The notes under the pieces were generated by a model. The model was not told where the DNA came from and ran no database searches. It saw only the letters and a program-made list of their open reading frames with translations. Positions 1 to 9,541 of a stretch of DNA of 64,000 nucleotides are shown here, piece by piece (position 1 is the first letter of the stretch; each line of letters starts with the position of its first letter). Made by a program: the position numbers and the translations under genes. Source of the stretch: Chryseobacterium artocarpi (GTDB taxonomy: Bacteria; Bacteroidota; Bacteroidia; Flavobacteriales; Weeksellaceae); assembly GCF_001684975.1 (NCBI RefSeq), contig NZ_MAYH01000023.1, positions 124,001 through 188,000 of the forward strand. The letters are read 5' to 3'.

Positions 1-1343
1 TTATCGTAAGTGCCGATATGATGCGGAATATGGGCTCCGGCTTCTGGATGATTGTTGTATGGATCATAACAGGTGTAATGACGGTAGCCGCGGCAATAAG
101 TTACGGTGAACTGTCTGCACTGTTCCCAAAAGCAGGCGGACAATATACTTATCTGAAAGAGATTTTTGGAAAAAGAATGGGCTTTTTGTATGGCTGGGGA
201 TTATTTACAGTGATACAAACTGGAACAATTGCTGCTGTAGCAATGGCTTTTGGTAAATTTACGGCGTATCTTATTCCTTCTCTTAATGATGCTACACCTA
301 TCATTCAAAGTGGTGAGTTTAAAATTACATGGATACAAATTTTAGCAATTGCAGTAATACTTGTACTTACCTATATCAATACACGAGGAGTACAAAGTGG
401 TAAAATACTTCAGAATATATTTACAGGATCAAAAATCATAGCATTAATAGGGCTTATTGCATTAGGCTTTATATTGGTTGATTTTTCTCATTTAGCTGAA
501 AATTTCAGCTGGGGAACAGATGCTTTTAGCAATCTTAAAAAAGATATCAGTGGAAATTTCTTAAAAGAAGGTTGGGAGCCTATTGGGGGAATGACTTTAT
601 TGGGAGGTATCGCGGCGGCTATGGTTGGGTCTGTTTTTAGTTCTGTGGCATGGGAAAGTGTAACATTTGTGTCTGGGGAAATAGAAAACCCTAAGAAAAC
701 TGTAGTAAAATCAATGATTTATGGTACTTCAGCTGTAATGATTCTTTATATCGCGGTAAATTTTGTCTACTTAAATGCATTGGATAGGGATTTGATTGCA
801 TTTGCAGCTAATGACAGAGTAGCAGTAGCAGCATCACAAAATATTTTTGGAAGTGCAGGAACTATTATTATTGCCTTGTTGGTTATGATTTCTACTTTTG
901 GATGTGATAATGGATTGATCTTAGCCGGTGCCAGGGTTTTCCAGACTATGGCAAAAGATGGAATGTTCTTTCAGTCGGCGGTGAAGAATAATAAAAATGA
1001 AGTGCCGGAAAATGCATTATGGATGCAGGGTGTCTGGGCTTCTCTATTATGTTTGAGCGGGCAGTACGGAAACTTACTGGATATGATTTCCTTTGTGATC
1101 GTTCTGTTTTATATGATTACGGTCTTTGGGGTGATTTATCTGAGAATAAAGCAGCCAGCATTGGAAAGACCTTACAAAACATGGTTATATCCGGTTACTC
1201 CAATCATTTATTTGATAATAGGAACCTGTTTTTGTATTCTTCTTTTAATATATAAACAACAATATACATGGCCAGGGTTTCTATTAGTTCTTCTTGGGCT
1301 TCCGGTGTATTATTTTATTAATCGGAAAAAGGCAAATAGCTAA
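1..1343 (+). CDS. Amino-acid permease, APC family (5'-truncated by window edge)
   Basis: Polytopic inner-membrane transporter of the amino acid-polyamine-organocation superfamily, expected to move an amino acid or related amine across the cytoplasmic membrane. The open frame runs in from before base 1: codons from base 3 read IVSADMM, which continues the APC first-helix motif (GSGIF-IVSADM). The ATG at base 18 is therefore internal, and the real start lies outside the window. Alternating hydrophobic helices continue to the end, with APC-like features such as GELSALFPKAGGQYTYL (helix 2-3 region) and SSVAWESVTFVSGEIENP in the middle. The tail is short and basic (RKKANS). A hairpin terminator follows at 1378. 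The substrate cannot be told from sequence. Confidence 0.85.
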   Translation, partial: IVSADMMRNMGSGFWMIVVWIITGVMTVAAAISYGELSALFPKAGGQYTYLKEIFGKRMGFLYGWGLFTVIQTGTIAAVAMAFGKFTAYLIPSLNDATPIIQSGEFKITWIQILAIAVILVLTYINTRGVQSGKILQNIFTGSKIIALIGLIALGFILVDFSHLAENFSWGTDAFSNLKKDISGNFLKEGWEPIGGMTLLGGIAAAMVGSVFSSVAWESVTFVSGEIENPKKTVVKSMIYGTSAVMILYIAVNFVYLNALDRDLIAFAANDRVAVAASQNIFGSAGTIIIALLVMISTFGCDNGLILAGARVFQTMAKDGMFFQSAVKNNKNEVPENALWMQGVWASLLCLSGQYGNLLDMISFVIVLFYMITVFGVIYLRIKQPALERPYKTWLYPVTPIIYLIIGTCFCILLLIYKQQYTWPGFLLVLLGLPVYYFINRKKANS

Positions 1344-1377
1344 GTAAAATAATGAATATAATATAGATAATAGATTC

Positions 1378-1412
1378 AGGGCTTTCAATTCAGTTTGAAG
1401 GTCCTTCTTTTT
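1378..1412 (+). terminator. Terminator after the permease gene
   Basis: An 11-bp stem (AGGGCTTTCAA with TTGAAGGTCCT, including G-T pairs) is followed by a T-rich run. It lies 35 bases after the permease stop and separates that gene from tssE. Confidence 0.6.
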
Positions 1413-1512
1413 GAATAATATTTTAATTTATTATGGCAATTATTTAGTGAAAATGTGTATTTTGGTATTTCGTTTTTAAGGAAACGGAACCATGAAGTAA
1501 AAACAATAAGTT

Positions 1513-1953
1513 ATGGATACACCAAATTACAGAATGCCCTTCGTACCGTCTACACTAATGACAGAAGGAGGCAGTATCGATACCTGCGATATGGGAGAAA
1601 GTATAGCCCATAATATTATGCTGCTGATCACTACTAAAAAAGGAGAGAACAGATACGATGAAAACTATGGAAATGATGTTTGGAACCTGGAGTTTGATAA
1701 CGGAGTGACAAGCGCCATTTGGGAAAGCGTTTTTATCAAAAGCCTTAGAAGGCAGATCCAGGAATATGAACCGAGGATTGTACAGCCGCAGATAGATGCC
1801 AATATACAATTTGTAGAACACAGCTACGATACTAAAGAACACACCGAAATCAAAAAGAAAGTAAGAATTGCCATCAATGCCAAGATGGAGGAAACAGGAG
1901 AACGTTTCAGTTTTTCAACGGAACTTTTCCTAAGCCCGATGTCTATTGATTAA
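1513..1953 (+). CDS. tssE: TssE, gp25-like T6SS baseplate subunit
   Basis: 146 residues with the GPW/gp25 lysozyme-like fold found in phage and T6SS baseplates. TssE sits at the inner edge of the baseplate wedge and helps start sheath assembly. Visible signature: SIAHNIMLLITTKKGENRY followed by the YGNDVW turn (about residues 29-58), matching the gp25 pattern 'I..NI..LL.T.kGE....YG'. The N-terminal extension (MDTPNYRMPFVP) is typical of Bacteroidota versions. The stop is 24 bases before tssF, so the two are probably co-transcribed. A phage gp25 homologue is the alternative, but the TssF neighbour and lack of other phage genes argue for T6SS. Confidence 0.85.
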   Translation: MDTPNYRMPFVPSTLMTEGGSIDTCDMGESIAHNIMLLITTKKGENRYDENYGNDVWNLEFDNGVTSAIWESVFIKSLRRQIQEYEPRIVQPQIDANIQFVEHSYDTKEHTEIKKKVRIAINAKMEETGERFSFSTELFLSPMSID

Positions 1954-1977
1954 CATTTCTAACAGCGAAAAAAAATT

Positions 1978-3861
1978 ATGAATTTAGATCAGAATATTTA
2001 TTCTAAAGAATCAGTAAAAGCAAGAATGCTTCAGAATGCAACTAAAGTTTGGGGACTGAAAAGCCCGCAGTCTTTAGATCCGTTTGTCAAATTATTAATT
2101 GACGCATTCAGTACAGAAGTTTTCAAAGCAAATAACGAAATACAGACAGTAAATGCCCGAATTTTCGAAAAACTGGCAAAACTGTTGACTCCTTCTATTT
2201 ATACACATCCTATTCCGGCACATTCCGTGGCTTTTACACAACCTTATGAATCTTCTGAGGTATTGCTGGAACATACGGAATTTTTCTTCCGTAAGCAGAT
2301 GACTTCTACAATTAAATCGGAGTCTGATAAGCAATTGAATATTCCTTTTACACCTGTAGGAAATGTAAGAATCAATAAGGTGCATACTTCCATTATGTTT
2401 GTAGGAAATACCTGTTATAGTATTGATGACCGTTTCAATAAAATTCCTATTGCAAGATTTCAGGGAAAGCCTGAAGATTATAGAAAAGTGACTGTAGGAG
2501 TGGATGTAAGCAAATATGTAAGTGAGAATTTTCCTAAATATTTAAGTATATTTTGCTCCAATCCTGCATTTGAACATCTGGATTTTGTGTATAAGTTATT
2601 GCCTTATATTACAGTGTCAAGTAATGGAAATCCCTTATTTGTAAGAGAAGGGTTAAGTTATCTTACAGAAAACCAGCCCGATGGATATGAGCAAATGTTT
2701 AAAGAACAATCCATCCGAAATAAAGTGATCGAAGATATAAAAAGTATTTATCGTCATAAGTTCATTGAGATTACCGGAATTTCCAATAGTCTTTTCTCAG
2801 AACCGGGGCAGCTTCCGCAGAATCTTGAATTCCTTGCTTCAAAAGAAGAAGTAACAAAATATATTGATAATAAGCGTTATCTATGGCTTACTTTTGAATT
2901 CCCGCCACAATTCTCTGCAGAAATTCTGGATAACTTCTCATTCGTGCTAAATGCTTTCCCAATCTACAACAGAGGCTGGAAGAAAACAGAATACAGTCTT
3001 GATATTATGGGAAATAATATTCCTTTGGTAACAGATGAAGGAGAACATTTCTTATATGTAGATGAGGTTCAGGATGGAGACGGAAGAAAATATACCGAGA
3101 TCCCTTTTACCCCGGCTGATGATCTTAAAAAAGGATTATACACGGTAAGAAAAGGAGGAATGGAACGTTTCACCAGCAGAAATGCCGTAGATATGATCGC
3201 AAACGTTCTTGAGCTTACAAGAGATGAAATTGCTGCATTTTCACTTTTAAACAGAGATAATGTAAAAGGCGTTCTGAGTGAAATGTCTGACAAGATGAAA
3301 TCTATGGTACAGAAAGTAAATAATGCCAAAAGAAATATCAGACAAGAACTGAACTATGTGATCATGGAACCTGTTGAAAAAACAGACCACACTTATGCTT
3401 CTTTTTGGGTTACCCATTGTACTTTTGCTAATCATATGCGTCCTGGAACAGAACTTTCCAACCAGTTGAAATCTCAGACCGTAGTATTGCTTTCCGAAAC
3501 ATTGGGTGGTGCTGAAGAACAAAAAGGAACAGATAGCATTCAGGCTTATAAATATGCACTGACTACAAGAGATAAGATTATTTCCCTTGAAGACGTGAAA
3601 AACTACTGCCGAATGATTCTGAAAGATGAATTAAGGGAAGTAAGAGTAAGAAGAGGAACCATGATTAGCAATAAACCTAAAGAAGGTTTTGTAAGAACTG
3701 TTGAAGTAGAAATTGTTCCGCAGAATTACTCTTTCTATGGAAGAGCATATTGGGAAAATATGGCAAATATTCTTAGAAATCAGATTATTGCCAAAGCAAT
3801 AGATGGTATAGAATACCTTGTGAAAGTAACTAACGAAGACGTTGAGTTTCAGGATATGTAA
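1978..3861 (+). CDS. tssF: TssF, T6SS baseplate wedge protein
   Basis: 627 residues, a usual length for TssF (VasA/ImpG), the large wedge subunit that with TssG and TssE forms the T6SS baseplate. The N-terminal region has the family layout: a helical segment ending SPQSLDPFVKLLIDAFS, then ARIFEKLAKLLTP and PIPAHSVAFTQP (about residues 60-95). The C-terminal part carries a gp6-like region (ALTTRDKIISLEDVKNYCR, about residues 528-546), also seen in phage baseplate proteins. It follows tssE directly and ends at a strong terminator. The partner tssG is not adjacent: it is about 58 kb downstream at 61926. Cytoplasmic, membrane-associated complex. Confidence 0.85.
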   Translation: MNLDQNIYSKESVKARMLQNATKVWGLKSPQSLDPFVKLLIDAFSTEVFKANNEIQTVNARIFEKLAKLLTPSIYTHPIPAHSVAFTQPYESSEVLLEHTEFFFRKQMTSTIKSESDKQLNIPFTPVGNVRINKVHTSIMFVGNTCYSIDDRFNKIPIARFQGKPEDYRKVTVGVDVSKYVSENFPKYLSIFCSNPAFEHLDFVYKLLPYITVSSNGNPLFVREGLSYLTENQPDGYEQMFKEQSIRNKVIEDIKSIYRHKFIEITGISNSLFSEPGQLPQNLEFLASKEEVTKYIDNKRYLWLTFEFPPQFSAEILDNFSFVLNAFPIYNRGWKKTEYSLDIMGNNIPLVTDEGEHFLYVDEVQDGDGRKYTEIPFTPADDLKKGLYTVRKGGMERFTSRNAVDMIANVLELTRDEIAAFSLLNRDNVKGVLSEMSDKMKSMVQKVNNAKRNIRQELNYVIMEPVEKTDHTYASFWVTHCTFANHMRPGTELSNQLKSQTVVLLSETLGGAEEQKGTDSIQAYKYALTTRDKIISLEDVKNYCRMILKDELREVRVRRGTMISNKPKEGFVRTVEVEIVPQNYSFYGRAYWENMANILRNQIIAKAIDGIEYLVKVTNEDVEFQDM

Positions 3862-3879
3862 AATTTAAATCATCATATA

Positions 3880-3907
3880 AAATGTCGTAGAAATACGGCA
3901 TTTTTTT
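3880..3907 (+). terminator. Terminator of the tssE-tssF operon
   Basis: A 10-bp stem AAATGTCGTA/TACGGCATTT closed by a GAAA (GNRA) loop and followed by seven T. It lies 18 bases after the tssF stop. Confidence 0.8.
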
Positions 3908-3968
3908 ATCACAAATATCTTATAATTAAAATTCAAAGATCTGTAAGTAACAATCAGAATAAAATAAA

Positions 3969-4033
3969 TTCAATAGAAACGGGCTTCAGCCCGTTTTTTT
4001 ATAGACACATATCCACCGGCTTTAGCCAAAACT
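3969..4033. repeat. Dispersed CGGGCTTYAGCCCG repeat, copy 1
   Basis: The block TTCAATAGAAACGGGCTTCA / GCCCGTTTTTTTAT, then ..ATCCACCGGCTTTAGCCAAAA, recurs with few changes at 47888-47950 (TTCAATAGGAACGGGCTTTA / GCCCGTTC.., then ATCCATTGGCTTTAGCCAAAA). The core AACGGGCTTCAGCCCGTT is a perfect 8-bp-arm palindrome followed by T's, so it can also act as a terminator. Confidence 0.7.
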
Positions 4034-4171
4034 TATTGCATCATCTCACATTATAATCTTCTTAAATATTTCCCAAATCCTTACAATTCGGAAAGAAATC
4101 CAAACCTGCCATAAAAGAATTTATAAACAAATTTATGCTCCTGATAATAAAAAAAATTCCATAAAATTCCG

Positions 4172-4179
4172 TAATTTTG
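4172..4179 (+). promoter_or_regulatory. -7 promoter element for uvrA
   Basis: TAATTTTG matches the Bacteroidota -7 consensus TAnnTTTG and lies 35 bases before the uvrA ATG. No clear TTTG -33 box is seen at the usual distance. Confidence 0.5.
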
Positions 4180-4214
4180 CACGTTGTGATTTTCAGGCAA
4201 AGTCACTCCAAATT

Positions 4215-7046
4215 ATGAGCAAATCAACAGAATATATAGAAGTTTACGGAGCACGTGAACACAACCTGAAAAATATTAATGTTAAAATTCCGCGCAATGA
4301 GCTGGTAGTAATTACCGGGCTTTCAGGAAGTGGAAAATCGTCCCTTGCCTTTGATACTATTTTTGCAGAAGGTCAGCGTCGTTATATAGAAACATTCTCT
4401 GCTTATGCACGTCAGTTTTTGGGCGGGCTGGAACGTCCTGATGTAGATAAAATTGAAGGACTTTCACCAGTTATTGCCATCGAGCAGAAAACAACTAATA
4501 AAAACCCTCGTTCCACAGTAGGAACTGTTACAGAACTCTATGACTTTTTACGTCTTCTGTATGCAAGAGTTTCAGATGCTTACTCTTTGTCTACAGGGCA
4601 GAAGCTGGTGAGCTATACAGAAGATCAGATTCTGGATACCATTAAAGAAAACTACAAAGGAGAGAAGATCATGTTATTGGCTCCTGTTGTACGTTCCAGA
4701 AAAGGACATTACCACGAGCTTTTCGTACAGATGGCAAAAAAAGGATATGGACAGGCAAGAATTGATGGTGAATTGCAGGATATTGAATATGATTTAAAGC
4801 TTGACCGTTACAAAACCCACGATATTGATATTGTCATCGATCGTTGGATAATCGGAGAAAGCGCTTCAGAAGGCAGAATGGAAAAATCTCTCCGTACAGC
4901 AATGGACATGGGAGAAGGAATTATCGGAATCCAGAAGCTGGGAAGTACAGATATTGAATATTTCTCCAAAAATCTGATGGATGCCGAAACAGGACATTCA
5001 TTGGCATTACCGGAGCCAAATACATTTTCATTCAACTCTCCAAAAGGAAGCTGCCCGGACTGTAAAGGTTTGGGAACAATTAAAAAGATCAATACAGATT
5101 ATTTTGTAGATAATCCTAAGCTATCCATCAACCAAGGCGGATTATTACCGCTGGAAGACATTAAGTCTAATAAATGGATTCTTGCACAGATCAAAAACAT
5201 CCTTGAGATCTTCGGGCTGGGAATGACAACTCCGTTACAGGATATTCCTGAAGAAGCTTTGGACTATATTTACAATGGATGTCACAAGGAATTCAATAAA
5301 GACCTGAAATATGCAGGAATTACCAAGAAAATAAAGATCAGTTTCGATGGTTTGATTGCTTTCATGGAAGAAATGATTGATGAAAAAGAATCCTATGAAG
5401 CGGTTTTACTGGAAAGACACTTTACAACTGAAGAAACCTGCCCGGAATGTCATGGAACACGTCTTCAGCCATCAAGTTTAAGTTTTAAAATCGACGGTAA
5501 AAATATTGCTGAGGTTAATGGTTTAAGTTTATCAGACTTAAAAGAATGGTTAGCTGACGTTAAAGATAAATTTTCAGAAAAAAATAAAATAATTGCTCAT
5601 GAGATCTTAAAGGAAATCGAAACAAGACTTCAGTTCTTACTGGATGTAGGTTTAGATTATTTAAGCTTGAGCAGAAGTTCTAAAACCCTTTCAGGAGGAG
5701 AATCTCAAAGAATTCGTCTTGCCACACAGATCGGGTCTCAGCTTGTGAATGTATTGTACATCTTGGATGAGCCAAGTATCGGACTTCACCAAAGAGATAA
5801 TGAAAGACTGATTCATTCCCTGAAAAACCTTAGAGACATTGGTAACTCTGTTTTAGTGGTAGAGCATGATAAAGATATGATTCTGGAAGCTGATGAGGTT
5901 CTGGATATCGGTCCAAGAGCCGGAAAGTTCGGTGGAGAAATTCTTTGGCAGGGAAAACCAAAAGATCTTTTAAAAGCAGATACCATTACCGCACAATATA
6001 TCAACGGGAAAAGAAAAATTGAAGTTCCGGCAGAAAGAAGAGCAGGAAGCGGTAAAAATATTCTGTTAAAAGGAGCTACAGGAAATAATCTGAAAAACGT
6101 AACGCTTGATATCCCATTAGGAAAACTGGTTGTGGTAACCGGAATTTCAGGAAGCGGAAAATCTTCACTGATTAACGGAACACTTTACCCAATCCTTAAC
6201 AAGCATTTTTATAGAGCAGTTCAGGAGCCTTTACCCTATAAAAAGATTGAAGGACTTGATAATATTGATAAAATTGTAGACGTTGACCAGACACCGATCG
6301 GAAGAACACCGCGTTCAAATCCTGCAACATATACCGGAATGTTTACAGATATCAGAAACCTTTTTGCAGAATTGCCGGAAAGTAAAATCCGTGGTTACAA
6401 GCCGGGAAGATTTTCTTTCAACGTAAAAGGCGGAAGATGTGAAACCTGTCAGGGTGGAGGATTGAAAGTTATTGAAATGAATTTCCTTCCTGATGTATAC
6501 GTTCACTGCGAAACATGTAACGGAAAACGTTTCAACAGAGAAACACTGGAGGTTCGCTACAAAGGAAAATCTATCTCCGACGTATTGGATATGACCATTG
6601 ATGAAGCAGTAGAGTTCTTCCAGCCGATTCCTAAGATTTTTGCAAAAGTAAAAACATTACAGGACGTAGGGTTGGGATATATTACACTCGGGCAACAGTC
6701 AACTACTCTTTCAGGAGGTGAAGCACAACGTATCAAACTGGCAACAGAACTGGCAAAAAGACAAACCGGGAATACCTTATATATTCTGGACGAGCCTACC
6801 ACCGGATTACACTTTGAAGATGTTAAAATTCTGATGGATGCAATTAATAAATTGGTAGAACTTGGAAATTCGTTCATCATTATTGAACATAATATGGATG
6901 TAATTAAACTTGCAGACCACATCATAGACGTAGGACCAGAAGGAGGAAAACATGGTGGACAGATTGTAGCTCAGGGAACTCCCGAAGAAATTGTGAAATC
7001 TAAGAAGAGCTTGACAGGGAAATTCCTGAAGAGAGAATTAGAATAA
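4215..7046 (+). CDS. uvrA: UvrA, excinuclease ABC subunit A
   Basis: 943 residues, full length. UvrA is the damage-recognition ATPase of nucleotide excision repair, acting as a dimer that loads UvrB. Two ABC ATPase halves are visible: Walker [15 protein letters not shown] near residue 36 and [13 protein letters not shown] near residue 647. Both signature motifs are present ([12 protein letters not shown] and [12 protein letters not shown]), each followed by YILDEPS/T. The C-terminal zinc hairpin is intact (CETCQGG ... CETCNGKR). In the N-terminal half the expected first CxxC of the other zinc module is absent (DAETGHSL stands there) while the second pair CPDC is kept. Stands alone with its own promoter and terminator. 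Confidence 0.97.
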   Translation: MSKSTEYIEVYGAREHNLKNINVKIPRNELVVITGLSGSGKSSLAFDTIFAEGQRRYIETFSAYARQFLGGLERPDVDKIEGLSPVIAIEQKTTNKNPRSTVGTVTELYDFLRLLYARVSDAYSLSTGQKLVSYTEDQILDTIKENYKGEKIMLLAPVVRSRKGHYHELFVQMAKKGYGQARIDGELQDIEYDLKLDRYKTHDIDIVIDRWIIGESASEGRMEKSLRTAMDMGEGIIGIQKLGSTDIEYFSKNLMDAETGHSLALPEPNTFSFNSPKGSCPDCKGLGTIKKINTDYFVDNPKLSINQGGLLPLEDIKSNKWILAQIKNILEIFGLGMTTPLQDIPEEALDYIYNGCHKEFNKDLKYAGITKKIKISFDGLIAFMEEMIDEKESYEAVLLERHFTTEETCPECHGTRLQPSSLSFKIDGKNIAEVNGLSLSDLKEWLADVKDKFSEKNKIIAHEILKEIETRLQFLLDVGLDYLSLSRSSKTLSGGESQRIRLATQIGSQLVNVLYILDEPSIGLHQRDNERLIHSLKNLRDIGNSVLVVEHDKDMILEADEVLDIGPRAGKFGGEILWQGKPKDLLKADTITAQYINGKRKIEVPAERRAGSGKNILLKGATGNNLKNVTLDIPLGKLVVVTGISGSGKSSLINGTLYPILNKHFYRAVQEPLPYKKIEGLDNIDKIVDVDQTPIGRTPRSNPATYTGMFTDIRNLFAELPESKIRGYKPGRFSFNVKGGRCETCQGGGLKVIEMNFLPDVYVHCETCNGKRFNRETLEVRYKGKSISDVLDMTIDEAVEFFQPIPKIFAKVKTLQDVGLGYITLGQQSTTLSGGEAQRIKLATELAKRQTGNTLYILDEPTTGLHFEDVKILMDAINKLVELGNSFIIIEHNMDVIKLADHIIDVGPEGGKHGGQIVAQGTPEEIVKSKKSLTGKFLKRELE

Positions 7047-7067
7047 AATAGATTAATCTAAGTATAC

Positions 7068-7098
7068 AAAAGAATTTGCGAAAGCAGATTCTTTTTTT
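7068..7098 (+). terminator. uvrA terminator
   Basis: Stem AAAAGAATTTGC/GCAGATTCTTTT with a GAAA loop, running into T7. It lies 21 bases after the uvrA stop. Confidence 0.75.
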
Positions 7099-7130
7099 AT
7101 TTTTACCACTACCAAATCTAAATGTTAATC

Positions 7131-7958
7131 ATGAGAAAATATACAATTCTGGCGCTGTTTCCGCTTCTTTTATCATGTAAAAAAGAAAAACCAGTATCTA
7201 CAACACCTGTTGAAGCAAAAACTCAGAAAACAGATAGTATTAAAGTTAATGAAGTAGAATATCAATTAGATAAAAATACAGTATTTGGAGTGTATCAATT
7301 GACGGATAAAGATATCGCTATCTGTATGCCGGTTCAGTTTGGCTATGTTGATCTGCCGTTATCCAAAAAATATGAAAATTTCCTTGCTAAAGACTCTCTT
7401 CCGTGGATATATGGTAAAGATATGAAGGATTATAAATACTACGATACTTTGTCTGTAGATCGATTAATTTATAATAAAAGGTTTGAGGATGTCTTTAAAA
7501 AAGAAATGAAAGAAAGCTATTTCGTCTATGGAACACAATCTTTTCAGGAGTGTAAAATTAAAAAGGTAGTTTTTCAGTCTACAGAATGTGGTAATGATTA
7601 TATAGCCTATATTCTCAATGTTGATAAAAATCAAATTGGACATCCGCTAATTGCTTCAGAAAAAGAAATTCCCTTGAAATATGATAATGATTATAAAGAA
7701 ATCAATAAAACTATAAAAAAATCTGCCGCTAAAGAAAGTACAGAAAATAATTACGGATTTGGAAACTATACTCCTTTGGTTTACGGAAATTATAAAAACC
7801 TTTATTTCACCTATTACGACGATTTTAAATGGTATAATAAAAAATCCGGATCCAATTGCCAATTTCCTGAAAGAGCAATCTTTGAATTAGATTCCAAAGG
7901 AAAAGCAAAGATGTTGTGGAGTTCTGAAATGGATCTTCTTGGGTTGCCTTGTCTTTAG
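7131..7958 (+). CDS. Putative secreted lipoprotein of unknown function
   Basis: 275 residues from the ATG at 7131, chosen over the upstream ATG at 7122 because it gives a compact lipoprotein signal (MRKYTILALFPLLLSC, lipobox LLSC, then KKEK). The mature part is soluble, polar and rich in Tyr, Lys and Asp, with scattered Cys (CMP, ECK, TECGN, SNCQF). I see no motif I can name. It stands alone between uvrA and the bacteriocin-like gene. Expected to be anchored in the outer or cytoplasmic membrane facing the periplasm. Confidence 0.75.
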   Translation: MRKYTILALFPLLLSCKKEKPVSTTPVEAKTQKTDSIKVNEVEYQLDKNTVFGVYQLTDKDIAICMPVQFGYVDLPLSKKYENFLAKDSLPWIYGKDMKDYKYYDTLSVDRLIYNKRFEDVFKKEMKESYFVYGTQSFQECKIKKVVFQSTECGNDYIAYILNVDKNQIGHPLIASEKEIPLKYDNDYKEINKTIKKSAAKESTENNYGFGNYTPLVYGNYKNLYFTYYDDFKWYNKKSGSNCQFPERAIFELDSKGKAKMLWSSEMDLLGLPCL

Positions 7959-8139
7959 TCTGTAAAACCTTTGATGATGAGTTTTTTGGACAAATAATCA
8001 TCAAGAAACGTTAAGAATAGCTTATCTAGCTTAAAATGTTTAAGTTGCGTGTTTTAAATGTGTTTTTATTTTGTATTATAGATTAAAATTCTATAAAAAA
8101 TATAGGTAAAACTGTAATAATTTAATAACAAATTCATGT

Positions 8140-8147
8140 TAGTTTTG
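8140..8147 (+). promoter_or_regulatory. -7 promoter element for the double-glycine peptide gene
   Basis: TAGTTTTG fits TAnnTTTG exactly and lies 23 bases before the ATG of the 44-residue peptide gene. This implies the peptide is expressed from its own promoter. Confidence 0.55.
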
Positions 8148-8170
8148 TCAAACCATAAAATTAAAACTAT

Positions 8171-8305
8171 ATGAAAAATTTAAAGAAACTGACTAAAGTA
8201 GATTTGAAGTCAGTGTACGGAGGGCAGCCAAAACAATATTGTACGTATTGCGAATGGGCGGACAAAGTATTTTGCAGCGAAATTCCAATCGTTCAGTGTC
8301 CATAA
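8171..8305 (+). CDS. Double-glycine leader bacteriocin-like peptide, 44 aa
   Basis: A 44-codon gene. The N-terminus MKNLKKLTKVDLKSVYGG has the amphipathic leader and GG processing site of peptides exported by peptidase-containing (C39) ABC transporters, and matches the leader type common to Chryseobacterium bacteriocin-like peptides. The 26-residue core after GG contains four Cys (QYCTYCEW..., VFC, QCP), which could form disulfides or be modified. Support for a real gene: a TAnnTTTG promoter 23 bases upstream, an AT-rich leader, and a perfect 10-bp terminator hairpin starting 7 bases after the stop. No transporter, maturase or immunity gene is recognisable next to it. Activity as a bacteriocin or a signal is inference. 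Confidence 0.8.
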   Translation: MKNLKKLTKVDLKSVYGGQPKQYCTYCEWADKVFCSEIPIVQCP

Positions 8306-8311
8306 AAAATT

Positions 8312-8335
8312 AAGACCGCTTTTATAAGCGGTCTT
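8312..8335. terminator. Bidirectional terminator between convergent genes
   Basis: A perfect 10-bp inverted repeat AAGACCGCTT-TTAT-AAGCGGTCTT, flanked by A's on the left and T's on the right. It serves the peptide gene (plus) and the lipoprotein gene ending at 8337 (minus). Confidence 0.85.
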
Positions 8336-8336
8336 T

Positions 8337-8885
8337 CTATTGATGGGTACTTTGTATAAAGCTTTTCATTTCAGTTTTAAGATCTCTGGAACTTTTAATA
8401 GAATCAAAAATGATATTGTCAATTTTCCATTTTTTATCCATATTAATCAGTTCTATTTTATCCTTCCATATTACCTTTGGATTTGCCATATCATATTCAA
8501 ATTGAACAAGAGCCTCTGCAGTCTTTCCTTTAACAGTAATAGATTCTATTTTATAATTGGTATAACCCTCGTATAAACTTGAAAAAATGGCGCCTTCAAA
8601 TATCAAAGGCTTTTCATCAGGATGATCACTGTTCTTTACTTTTTCGATATCCGTTTTTGAGGCATTTATTGCACCTTCCAAAATGCTTTTTAAGTCTTTA
8701 GAAAATAAATCCTCAGAAATAGGCTCGTTATAAATGGCTTCATTAGACTTGCCATACTTTTTATAAAGTTCATCTACCTGCATTCCGATGGCTGTATTAT
8801 CGGAGGTAGCTGATGAGGTAGTATTTTTTTTGCATGAGATAAAAAAGATTAGAATGCTTATGTATAGAAATAATTGCTTCTTCAT
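8337..8885 (-). CDS. Putative lipoprotein of unknown function, 182 aa
   Basis: Begins MKKQLFLYISILIFFISCKKN, a lipoprotein signal with lipobox FISC. The mature part has a Lys/Asp/Ser-rich stretch, then a compact domain with the pattern VKGKTAEALVQFEYDMANP...WKDKIELINMDKKWKIDNI. That order of strands is reminiscent of small NTF2/DUF4878-like periplasmic folds, but this is only a shape resemblance. No catalytic motif seen. Convergent with the double-glycine peptide gene; a functional link (for instance immunity) is not supported by anything beyond adjacency. Confidence 0.75.
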   Translation of the reverse strand: MKKQLFLYISILIFFISCKKNTTSSATSDNTAIGMQVDELYKKYGKSNEAIYNEPISEDLFSKDLKSILEGAINASKTDIEKVKNSDHPDEKPLIFEGAIFSSLYEGYTNYKIESITVKGKTAEALVQFEYDMANPKVIWKDKIELINMDKKWKIDNIIFDSIKSSRDLKTEMKSFIQSTHQ

Positions 8886-9020
8886 GAAAAATATTTTAAG
8901 GAAATGTTCAAATCCTGTACCAATAAAACATGAAGTTGTTGAAAATGGAGAATTTAATGAAGATTAAAAGAGATAAGCTGAAGCAATCATAAAAATCAAT
9001 ACATTTGATTAGATAAAAAA

Positions 9021-9536
9021 ATGATGGATCCTATACTTAACGTTGTTTTTCGTTCCCTTTGCGTTTATCTTTTTATGGTAATTGCAATTCGTTTGTTTGG
9101 TAAGAATCAACTTTCCCAGCTGAATGCAGGAGATGTGGTTTTGCTATTATTAATTTCCAATGCGGTACAGAACGCTATGGTAGGTTCTAATACTTCGCTT
9201 GAAGGAGGTATAGTTGCGGCATTGGTTTTGTTTGTTGCTAATTTTATTCTTAAAAGATTTATGTTTTCCAGTCGTTCCTTTGAAACATTGATGGAAGATG
9301 ATCCTGTAGTTCTGATCAAAGACGGTATTGCGGACCAGGCAGCACTGAACAGGGTGAAGATTACACAAAGCGAATTGGAAGAGGCAATCAGAGAGCATGG
9401 TATAGAAAATATTAAAAATGTTAAGCTATCCGTTTTGGAAGTTGATGGAAATATCAGTGTGGTTTCAGAAGATGAAAAAAGTAAGCAGACCCATTATTCA
9501 AGAATTAAAAGAAAATATAAAAGAAAATATCACTAA
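9021..9536 (+). CDS. DUF421 family (YetF-like) membrane protein
   Basis: 171 residues. Three hydrophobic segments fill about residues 8-80, including the family-type stretch IAIRLFGKNQLSQLNAGDVVLLLLISNAVQNAM. A cytoplasmic DUF421 domain follows with EDDPVVLIKDGI and ITQSELEEAIREHGIENIKNVKLSVLEVDGNISV. The tail is very basic (KRKYKRKYH). The biochemical role of the family is not established. The stop is 5 bases before the next start, so it is probably transcribed with the acetyltransferase. Confidence 0.9.
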   Translation: MMDPILNVVFRSLCVYLFMVIAIRLFGKNQLSQLNAGDVVLLLLISNAVQNAMVGSNTSLEGGIVAALVLFVANFILKRFMFSSRSFETLMEDDPVVLIKDGIADQAALNRVKITQSELEEAIREHGIENIKNVKLSVLEVDGNISVVSEDEKSKQTHYSRIKRKYKRKYH

Positions 9537-9541
9537 TCATA

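Larger units (their letters stand above)
3862..4214. other. 353-bp intergenic region between tssF and uvrA
   Basis: No credible gene. It holds the tssF terminator (3880), a copy of the CGGGCTTCAGCCCG repeat element (3969-4033) and, near the right end, a TAATTTTG -7 element that probably drives uvrA. Confidence 0.7.

Noticed and set aside
1513..1953. Prophage baseplate gene (gp25 is also a phage protein)
   Set aside because: It is followed by a full-length TssF and no other phage genes are present. T6SS is the simpler reading.
8171..8885. Bacteriocin plus immunity pair with the convergent lipoprotein gene
   Set aside because: The two genes are convergent and separated by a bidirectional terminator, so they are not co-transcribed. 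Adjacency alone is not evidence.
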